This document shows positions 58,125 to 64,000 of a DNA stretch of 64,000 nucleotides, piece by piece. The DNA lies in contig NZ_AUGZ01000009.1 of assembly GCF_000422925.1 (NCBI RefSeq), positions 62,001 through 126,000 on the forward strand, written 5' to 3'. Position 1 is the stretch's first letter. Every line of letters begins with the position of its first letter. Source of the stretch: Paludibacterium yongneupense DSM 18731. GTDB lineage: Bacteria; Pseudomonadota; Gammaproteobacteria; Burkholderiales; Chromobacteriaceae. The translations under genes and the position numbers were made by a program. The notes under the pieces were generated by a model that was not told where the DNA came from, searched no databases, and was given only the letters and a program-made list of their open reading frames with translations.

Positions 58125-59807
58125 ATGAGCACGGAACACAACGCGCCGAGTGTCAGCAATTTCATTCGCAACATCATCGAAGAAGACCTTGCTGCCAACC
58201 GGCACCAAACAATCGTGACCCGCTTCCCGCCGGAGCCGAACGGCTACCTGCATGTCGGTCACGCCAAGTCCATTTGCCTGAATTTCGGGCTGGCCCGCGA
58301 CTTTGGCGGCCAGTGCCACTTGCGCATGGACGACACCAATCCGGAAAAGGAATCGGACGAGTATGTCCGCTCCATCCAGGACAGCGTACGCTGGCTGGGC
58401 TTTGAATGGGACGGGGACGTCCGGTATGCCTCCGATTATTTCGACGCGTTGTACGCTTATGCCGTCGAACTGATCCAGGCCGGCAAGGCTTTTGTCTGCG
58501 ACCTCGATGCCGAACAGATGCGCGCCTATCGCGGTGGACTGACCGAGCCGGGCCGTGAAAGTCCGTTCCGTAACCGCAGCATCGAGGAGAACCTCGACCT
58601 GTTCGCGCGCATGCGGGCCGGCGAATTCGCCGACGGCAGCAAGACGCTGCGCTTGAAAATCGACATGGCGTCGGGCAATGTCAACCTGCGCGACCCCGTC
58701 ATCTATCGTATCCGGCGCGCGCACCATCACCGTACCGGCGATACCTGGTGCATCTATCCGATGTACGACTATACCCATTGCATCTCGGATGCTCTGGAGC
58801 GGGTCACGCATTCGCTGTGCACGCTGGAGTTCGAAGACCATCGTCCGCTGTACGACTGGGTGCTCGACGAGATCAGCATCGATAACCATCCGCGGCAGTA
58901 CGAGTTCTCGCGGCTGGAGCTGCTGTACGCGTTGACCTCCAAGCGCAAACTCAATGCCCTGGTGACCGATGGTCTGGTCGACGGCTGGGATGATCCGCGC
59001 ATGCCGACGATAGAGGGCATGCGCCGCCGCGGCTACAGCCCGGCGGGTGTGCAACTGTTCGCGCAGCGCATCGGCGTCTCCAAGAGCGAGAACATCATCG
59101 ACATGAGCGTGCTCGAAGGCGCGGTGCGCGAGACGCTGGAATCGGAAGCGCCGCGCGTGATCGCCGTGCTCAATCCGCTCAAGGTCACGCTGGTCAATTA
59201 CGCCGAGGGCGTCAGCGGTTCGCGGTCGGCTCCGTTTCATCCGCATCATCCCGAATTCGGCGAGCGGCTGGTGCCGTTGTCGCGGGAAATCTGGATCGAG
59301 CAGGACGACTTTGCCGAAGAGCCGCCGGCCGGGTGGCAGCGCCTGCGTCCGGGCGGTGAAGTGCGCCTGCGCTATTCCTATGTGATGCGCTGCGAAGAGG
59401 TGGTCAAGGACGAGTCTGGCCGCGTGATCGAACTGAAGTGCTCTCTCGACCACGAGACCCTCGGGCAGAACCCGGTCGGGCGCAAGGTCAAGGGGGTGAT
59501 CCACTGGCTGTCGGCCGAACACGCCATCGAAGCCGAGGTCCGCCTCTACGACCGCCTGTTTACCGAACCGCGTCCCGACGCCGTGCGCGGCGAGTACGGC
59601 GAGTACGTCGATTTCCGCCAGTTCCTGAATCCGGCCTCGTTCGCGACCGTGACGGCCTGGGTCGAACCTGTGGTGCAGAGCGCTCCCGCCGAAACGCGCT
59701 ATCAGTTCGAGCGCCTCGGCTATTTCGTTACCGACCGTTACCTGCACAGCGCCGCACGTCCGGTGTTCAACCGGACCGTCGCCCTGCGCGACGCCTGGCA
59801 GAAGTAA
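58125..59807 (+). CDS. glnS: Glutaminyl-tRNA synthetase
   Basis: The 560-residue class I synthetase has the HIGH motif as [15 protein letters not shown] (HVGH 43-46) and the KMSKS equivalent TSKRK (272-276). Other conserved segments are [24 protein letters not shown] and [19 protein letters not shown], with a C-terminal anticodon-binding beta-barrel domain. The length is typical of proteobacterial GlnRS. A TACAAT lies about 32 nt upstream of the ATG. It is followed by cysS, 77 nt away. Confidence 0.97.
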   Translation: MSTEHNAPSVSNFIRNIIEEDLAANRHQTIVTRFPPEPNGYLHVGHAKSICLNFGLARDFGGQCHLRMDDTNPEKESDEYVRSIQDSVRWLGFEWDGDVRYASDYFDALYAYAVELIQAGKAFVCDLDAEQMRAYRGGLTEPGRESPFRNRSIEENLDLFARMRAGEFADGSKTLRLKIDMASGNVNLRDPVIYRIRRAHHHRTGDTWCIYPMYDYTHCISDALERVTHSLCTLEFEDHRPLYDWVLDEISIDNHPRQYEFSRLELLYALTSKRKLNALVTDGLVDGWDDPRMPTIEGMRRRGYSPAGVQLFAQRIGVSKSENIIDMSVLEGAVRETLESEAPRVIAVLNPLKVTLVNYAEGVSGSRSAPFHPHHPEFGERLVPLSREIWIEQDDFAEEPPAGWQRLRPGGEVRLRYSYVMRCEEVVKDESGRVIELKCSLDHETLGQNPVGRKVKGVIHWLSAEHAIEAEVRLYDRLFTEPRPDAVRGEYGEYVDFRQFLNPASFATVTAWVEPVVQSAPAETRYQFERLGYFVTDRYLHSAARPVFNRTVALRDAWQK

Positions 59808-59884
59808 ACGCGAACGTTGCGCGACGGCAGGGCCGTTGCGCGACGTTCGTCATCCGAACCGCATTTTGACTACCCTTTGACGCC

Positions 59885-61255
59885 ATGCTGAGTCTCTACA
59901 ATACGCTGACCCGACAGAAAGAAGTCTTTACTCCGATCGAGCCCAATAAGGTGCGCATGTACGTGTGCGGGATGACGGTGTACGACTACTGCCACCTCGG
60001 GCACGCCAGGGTGATGGTGGTGTTCGATATGGTCGCCCGCTGGTTGCGTGCATCGGGGTATCAGCTCGACTATGTCCGCAATATCACCGACGTTGACGAC
60101 AAAATCATTCGTCGCGCCGCCGAAAACGGCGAGTCCATCGGCGAACTGACCGCGCGGTTCATCACGGCGATGGATGAGGATAGCGCTGCGCTTGGCGTAC
60201 AGCGTCCCGATCACGAGCCGCGAGCGACCGATTTCGTTCCCGGCATGGTCGCGATGATCGAAACGCTGGTTTCGAAGGGGCGCGCGTACGCGGCTTCCAA
60301 TGGCGATGTCTACTATGCCGTGCGCGAATTCGCGTCCTACGGCAAGCTCTCGGGCAAGAGTCTGGAAGATCTGCGTGCGGGCGAGCGCGTCGAGGTCGAT
60401 CGCAGCAAGCGGGACCCGCTCGATTTCGTCTTGTGGAAAGCGGCGAAGCCGGGCGAACCGTCCTGGCCTTCGCCGTGGGGTGCGGGCCGGCCGGGCTGGC
60501 ATATCGAATGCTCGGTGATGAGCGAGCATCACCTGGGCATTCATTTCGATATCCATGGCGGCGGAGCCGATCTGCAATTTCCACACCACGAGAACGAAAT
60601 CGCACAGTCCGAGGGCGCGCATAATCATGCCTTCGTCAACTACTGGATGCACAACGGTTTTATCCGCGTGGATAATGAAAAGATGTCCAAGTCCCTGGGC
60701 AATTTCTTCACCATCCGCGAGGTGCTGTCGCGATATGATGCCGAGGTGGTGCGCTTCTTTATCCTGCGCGCCCATTACCGCAGTCCGCTGAACTACTCGG
60801 ACGCCCATCTTGACGATGCCCGCAGCGCGTTGACCCGTCTCTATACCGCGCTCAAGCACGACGCGGCGCCAGCTGGGGCCGCCATCGACTGGAACGGGCC
60901 GTATGCGAGTCGCTTCAAGGCGGCGATGGACGATGATTTCAACACCGTCGAGGCGGTGGCCGTCCTGTTCGATCTGGCCGGCGAAGTCAACCGTGCACAG
61001 GATCCTGCCGCTGTCGCCTTGCTGCGGGCGCTGGGTGGAGTGCTCGGCCTGCTGCAGCGCGATGCGCGTGAATTCCTGCAGGGCGGAGACAGCGGCGAGC
61101 TGACGCCCGACGCCATCGAGGCGATGATCGCGGCACGCAAGGCCGCCCGCGCCGCCCGCGATTGGGTGGAGTCGGACCGTATCCGCGATGAGCTGGCTGC
61201 CGCGGGCATCGTGCTTGAGGATGGCGCGCAGGGCACGGGCTGGCGCCGGGCCTGA
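59885..61255 (+). CDS. cysS: Cysteinyl-tRNA synthetase
   Basis: The 456-residue class I synthetase has the zinc-linked [19 protein letters not shown] (HLGH 37-40), WHIECSVM and [11 protein letters not shown] with zinc ligands, and KMSKSLGN at about 266-273. The C-terminal helical anticodon-binding domain is complete. It is downstream of glnS on the same strand, 77 nt away, so the two may be co-expressed. Confidence 0.97.
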   Translation: MLSLYNTLTRQKEVFTPIEPNKVRMYVCGMTVYDYCHLGHARVMVVFDMVARWLRASGYQLDYVRNITDVDDKIIRRAAENGESIGELTARFITAMDEDSAALGVQRPDHEPRATDFVPGMVAMIETLVSKGRAYAASNGDVYYAVREFASYGKLSGKSLEDLRAGERVEVDRSKRDPLDFVLWKAAKPGEPSWPSPWGAGRPGWHIECSVMSEHHLGIHFDIHGGGADLQFPHHENEIAQSEGAHNHAFVNYWMHNGFIRVDNEKMSKSLGNFFTIREVLSRYDAEVVRFFILRAHYRSPLNYSDAHLDDARSALTRLYTALKHDAAPAGAAIDWNGPYASRFKAAMDDDFNTVEAVAVLFDLAGEVNRAQDPAAVALLRALGGVLGLLQRDAREFLQGGDSGELTPDAIEAMIAARKAARAARDWVESDRIRDELAAAGIVLEDGAQGTGWRRA

Positions 61256-61266
61256 TGCGGACGGAC

Positions 61267-61295
61267 TTGTCAAGTTGTTGCAAAGCGCGGATAAT
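61267..61295 (+). promoter_or_regulatory. rpmE promoter
   Basis: TTGTCA and GATAAT, each five of six to consensus, are separated by exactly 17 nt. The start site would be near 61302, leaving a 56-nt leader before rpmE. Confidence 0.75.
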
Positions 61296-61313
61296 CGCAA
61301 GCTTCGTTAAAGC

Positions 61314-61336
61314 GGTACAGGCAAAACCCCTGTACC
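61314..61336 (+). promoter_or_regulatory. Leader stem-loop of rpmE
   Basis: GGTACAGG pairs perfectly with CCTGTACC around a 7-nt loop (CAAAACC) within the predicted mRNA leader, ending 21 nt before the ATG. Autogenous control by L31 is known in E. coli, so it is a candidate operator. Confidence 0.5.
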
Positions 61337-61357
61337 CGGATTCACCAAGGAAAAAAC

Positions 61358-61573
61358 ATGAAAACCTCGATTCATCCGGATTACACGGACGTGACCGTAA
61401 ACTGCTCCTGCGGTAACCAGTTCGTTACCCGCTCGACCATGTCCAAGGACACCTTCCATATTGAAGTGTGCTCCAGCTGCCACCCGTTCTACACGGGCAA
61501 GCAGAAGATCGTCGACACCGCAGGTCGCGTCGACAAGTTCAACCAGAAGTTCGGCAGCTTCTTCAAGCGCTGA
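61358..61573 (+). CDS. rpmE: 50S ribosomal protein L31 (zinc-binding type)
   Basis: The 71-residue protein has the zinc-binding cysteines in NCSCGNQF and [12 protein letters not shown], as in the zinc-containing (RpmE, C+) form. L31 forms a bridge between ribosomal subunits. AAGGAAAAA precedes the ATG. It has its own promoter and terminator, so it is a single-gene unit. Confidence 0.97.
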   Translation: MKTSIHPDYTDVTVNCSCGNQFVTRSTMSKDTFHIEVCSSCHPFYTGKQKIVDTAGRVDKFNQKFGSFFKR

Positions 61574-61592
61574 TCCTCTTCGGTTGGAATGC

Positions 61593-61623
61593 AAAAAAGG
61601 CAGCCCTCGCGCTGCCTTTTTTT
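61593..61623 (+). terminator. Rho-independent terminator of rpmE
   Basis: AAAAAAGGCAGC pairs with GCTGCCTTTTTT around a 6-nt loop (CCTCGC), with T-tract. The matching A-tract makes it potentially bidirectional. Confidence 0.9.
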
Positions 61624-61696
61624 GTCTCTGTCGTCCCCTCGCAGCGTACTGCGCGAGGAACGGTTCCGTTAAGCAGGCATCTCGCAGGTGTAAGAT

Positions 61697-63346
61697 ATGC
61701 TGACGTATACACCCAATTCGAAATCCGCGTTGCCGCAGCCCACGGAGAAGCCCTGGGTGCTCCTGTTGCTGGCCTTGATCTGGCTGTGGCCGGGCATTCT
61801 CGGCCACGACCCGTGGCGCCCCGACGAGCCTTACGTGCTGGCGGTCGCGAGCGAGATGCTGCAAACCGGGCATTGGCTGATGCCGACCATTCAGGGCCAG
61901 CCCTACCTGGCAGCTCCGCCGCTTTACTCCTGGGTCGCGGCGGCATTTATCCAGCTGCTCTCGCCGTGGTTGCTGCCGGCACATGATGCCGCTCGGCTGG
62001 CGACGCCGTTTTTCATGGCCTTGACGCTCTTGTTTGCCGGCGGTGCCGGGCGCGAGCTGATTGGGCGTCGCCATGGCCGCAGCGTGGTGATGATTCTGAT
62101 CGGTTGTATCGGGCTCACGGATACCGGGCATCAGATGACGCCGATGGTTGCAACGCTGACCGGTTTTGCGGCGGCGTTCTATGCCCTGGTGCGCGGTTTG
62201 CGTTCGCCCGCTCTGGCCGGCGCTCTGCTCGGGGCTGCCAGCGTCGTGCTGTTCTTGTCCAGCAGCCTGCTCGAGGTGATGCTGCTATGGTCGGTAGTGC
62301 TGATGCTGCCCGCCTTCTCGGCCTGGCGGCGCAAGCCCCATGCGATCATGGTGGCCATGGCCGTCCTGTTCGGTTTGCCGCTGTCCCTGATCTGGCCTGT
62401 CGGCTTCGCCCATCATTTTCCGGCTGAATTCGCCATCTGGTGGCAGCACTATGCGCTCGGTCCGCTGGATGGTTTCGCCCGGCTCGGTCTGTTTCACGGT
62501 TTCGGCTACTATTTCAAAACGTCGGTCTGGTATGCGTGGCCGGCGTGGCCGCTGGCGGGCTGGACCTTGTATCGCAGCCGCCGCTACGACGAACCGGTGC
62601 TGCAGCTGCCCCTGATGTTCTTCGGAGTCGTGATGGTGCTGCTGACCCTGTCCGACCGGCAGGGGGCCGAGTACACGATGCCGCTGCTGTTGCCGCTGGC
62701 GATGCTGGCCGCCGTCGAACTCGACAGTCTCAAGCGTGGAGCCGCCGCCTTTCTCAACTGGTTCGCGCTGATGACCTTCGGCTTTTTCGGGCTGCTGATC
62801 TGGTTCGGCTGGGCGGCGATGAATTATGGCTGGCCGGCCGAGCTGGCCGAACGCGCGCGCTTTTTCAGCCCCTACTATCGCGTGCACATTTCCTGGCTCG
62901 GTGCCGGCTGCGCACTGCTTGCGACTCTGGTCTGGGTCTGGGCCCTGACGCGGCGCAATCTGCGCGGGCGGCAGGCCTTGACCAACTGGAGTGCCGGCAT
63001 CACCCTGTTCTGGGGGTTGGCGATGACCTTGTGGCTGCCGTGGCTGGATGCGACCAAGAGCTACCGGCCCGTGGTCGGGCAGATGCTGGCGGCCTTGCCG
63101 CCGGGGGCGCGCAACGCCTGCATCGCCGTGCCCGATGCGTTGCGGCTCGCGCGCATCAGCTGGGCGTATTACGGCGGCTTGCACTTGCTGCCCTATCTCA
63201 GCGACAGCGATATCCGCTGCGACTGGCGGCTGGTCCAGCGCCAGGAGAACGAGCCGGAGTCGGCCCCCGGCTGGCGCGCCGTCTGGAGCGGCAGCCGTCC
63301 GCGCGACAAGCGTGAAGTCTATACCCTGCAACAGCGGCTGCCATAG
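61697..63346 (+). CDS. ArnT-like (GT39/GT83) membrane glycosyltransferase
   Basis: The 549-residue protein has about 11-12 membrane helices. The family signature lies in the first periplasmic loop: GHDPWRPDEPYVLAVASEML, with the catalytic Asp/Glu, then GQPYLAAPPLYSWVAA. ArnT and related enzymes move a sugar from a polyprenyl-phosphate donor to lipid A or proteins. No arn operon is adjacent, so the donor and acceptor are unknown. AGGTGTAAG precedes the ATG. It is convergent with the acetoacetate-CoA ligase gene. Confidence 0.82.
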   Translation: MLTYTPNSKSALPQPTEKPWVLLLLALIWLWPGILGHDPWRPDEPYVLAVASEMLQTGHWLMPTIQGQPYLAAPPLYSWVAAAFIQLLSPWLLPAHDAARLATPFFMALTLLFAGGAGRELIGRRHGRSVVMILIGCIGLTDTGHQMTPMVATLTGFAAAFYALVRGLRSPALAGALLGAASVVLFLSSSLLEVMLLWSVVLMLPAFSAWRRKPHAIMVAMAVLFGLPLSLIWPVGFAHHFPAEFAIWWQHYALGPLDGFARLGLFHGFGYYFKTSVWYAWPAWPLAGWTLYRSRRYDEPVLQLPLMFFGVVMVLLTLSDRQGAEYTMPLLLPLAMLAAVELDSLKRGAAAFLNWFALMTFGFFGLLIWFGWAAMNYGWPAELAERARFFSPYYRVHISWLGAGCALLATLVWVWALTRRNLRGRQALTNWSAGITLFWGLAMTLWLPWLDATKSYRPVVGQMLAALPPGARNACIAVPDALRLARISWAYYGGLHLLPYLSDSDIRCDWRLVQRQENEPESAPGWRAVWSGSRPRDKREVYTLQQRLP

Positions 63347-63367
63347 CGCGGTCGCCGCCGTTTCGCC

Positions 63368-64000
63368 TCAGCTGGCGAGTTCGGGGCGGTCGATGAAGTC
63401 GGCAAGCGACTCGGGGTTGGCGAGTGCCGCAACGTTGTCCACCGTTTCGCCATGGATGACTTTCTTGACCGCGAGTTCGACGATTTTTCCGCTGACGGTG
63501 CGCGGAATATCGTTGACTGCCACGATGCGGGCCGGGACGTGGCGCGGGCTGGCCCCATCTGCGATGCGGCGGCGCAGCCTTTCCTCCAGTGCGGTATCGA
63601 GTACGGCGCCCGCGGCCAGGCGCACGAACAGTACGATGCGCTCGTCGCCTTGCCAGCGCTGACCGACTGCCAGCGCTTCTTCTATTTCCGCGCAGTTCTC
63701 CACTTGACGATAGATCTCCGCCGTGCCGATGCGAACGCCGCCGGGATTGAGCACGGCATCCGAGCGGCCATGAATCACCATACCGTTCTGCGCCGTGATC
63801 TCCGCATAATCGCCATGACACCAGATGCCTGGAAAACGTTCGAAATACGCGTGCCGGTAACGCGTCCCGTCGGTGTCGTTCCAAAAACCCAGCGGCTGTG
63901 ACGGAAACGGCTGCGTGCATACCAGCTCGCCCTTTTCCTCACGTAGCGGCCTGCCTTGCGGGTCGACGACATCCACCGCCATTCCGAGACCGCGGCATTG
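63368..64000 (-). CDS. Acetoacetate-CoA ligase, C-terminal part (runs off the window)
   Basis: The visible 210 residues match the C-terminal part of acetoacetyl-CoA synthetase: [56 protein letters not shown] and [20 protein letters not shown], with the A8-type Gly loop and the catalytic Lys in SGKIVE. The enzyme activates acetoacetate with ATP. The frame is open to the window end, so the N-terminal two thirds lie beyond 64000. It is not a broken gene as far as can be seen. Confidence 0.88.
   Translation of the reverse strand, partial: QCRGLGMAVDVVDPQGRPLREEKGELVCTQPFPSQPLGFWNDTDGTRYRHAYFERFPGIWCHGDYAEITAQNGMVIHGRSDAVLNPGGVRIGTAEIYRQVENCAEIEEALAVGQRWQGDERIVLFVRLAAGAVLDTALEERLRRRIADGASPRHVPARIVAVNDIPRTVSGKIVELAVKKVIHGETVDNVAALANPESLADFIDRPELAS

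Overview
The window is 64 kb of dense, GC-rich (roughly 60-65% by eye) bacterial chromosome. Gene content and order point to a betaproteobacterium, most likely of the Neisseriales/Chromobacteriaceae type. Supporting features are trxA next to rho, a pcnB-folK-deoxynucleoside kinase-panBCD run, a stand-alone rsxB-nth pair, LpxH, SelO, and many two-component and c-di-GMP proteins. The assignment is inferred from gene content and order. I saw no IS element, prophage, CRISPR array, rRNA or tRNA.

Layout. 0-4 kb: a cystine-type ABC importer (binding protein, permease, ATPase) followed by a PatB/MalY C-S lyase. 4-7 kb: a soluble chemoreceptor with a C-terminal Cache-like domain, a convergent AstE/AspA-family deacylase and a small unknown protein. 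7-15.2 kb: a minus-strand signalling operon of an HD-GYP response regulator, a membrane protein with two histidine kinase cores, a single-domain response regulator and a large REC-PAS-kinase-REC-Hpt protein. 15.5-24.6 kb: housekeeping genes (fabI, trxA, rho, a TRIC-type channel, a CoA-type Nudix hydrolase, nadC, a CbiM-like permease) and a minus-strand MATE-murB-HAD operon. 24.8-31 kb: a 3'-5' exonuclease, then pcnB-folK-dNK-panB-panC-panD and a GFA-family protein. 31-36.2 kb: a membrane HD-GYP protein, a cupredoxin, an HtrA/DegP-type lipoprotein protease, nth and rsxB. 36.4-41.8 kb: a complete 2-ketogluconate locus (ptxS-kguE-kguK-kguT-kguD). 41.8-47.5 kb: the acetate genes yjcH-actP-acs, with a divergent LysR gene and an unknown gene. 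47.6-52.8 kb: selO, lpxH, two cyclophilins and a SulP transporter. 52.9-57.9 kb: a BON-domain gene, the qseE-qseG-qseF (glrK-qseG-glrR) operon and a PPK2 kinase. 58-64 kb: glnS, cysS, rpmE, an ArnT-like glycosyltransferase and the C-terminal part of an acetoacetate-CoA ligase that runs off the window.

The most interesting regulatory region lies between qseF and the BON-domain gene. A match to the sigma-54 promoter consensus (TGGCAC-N5-TTGC) faces the BON gene. Upstream of it are two TGTC-N10-GACA inverted repeats, the motif known for the sigma-54 activator QseF/GlrR encoded next door, and an IHF-like site. This suggests that the QseE/QseF system directly drives a periplasmic BON protein. The second clear regulatory find is a pair of identical 20-bp perfect palindromes flanking the promoter of the 2-ketogluconate operon. 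Their core, TGGTACCGGTACCA, keeps the outline of the Pseudomonas PtxS box (TGAAACCGGTTTCA) but has altered half-sites. The third unusual item is the chemoreceptor with its sensor domain placed after the signalling domain and no visible membrane segment.
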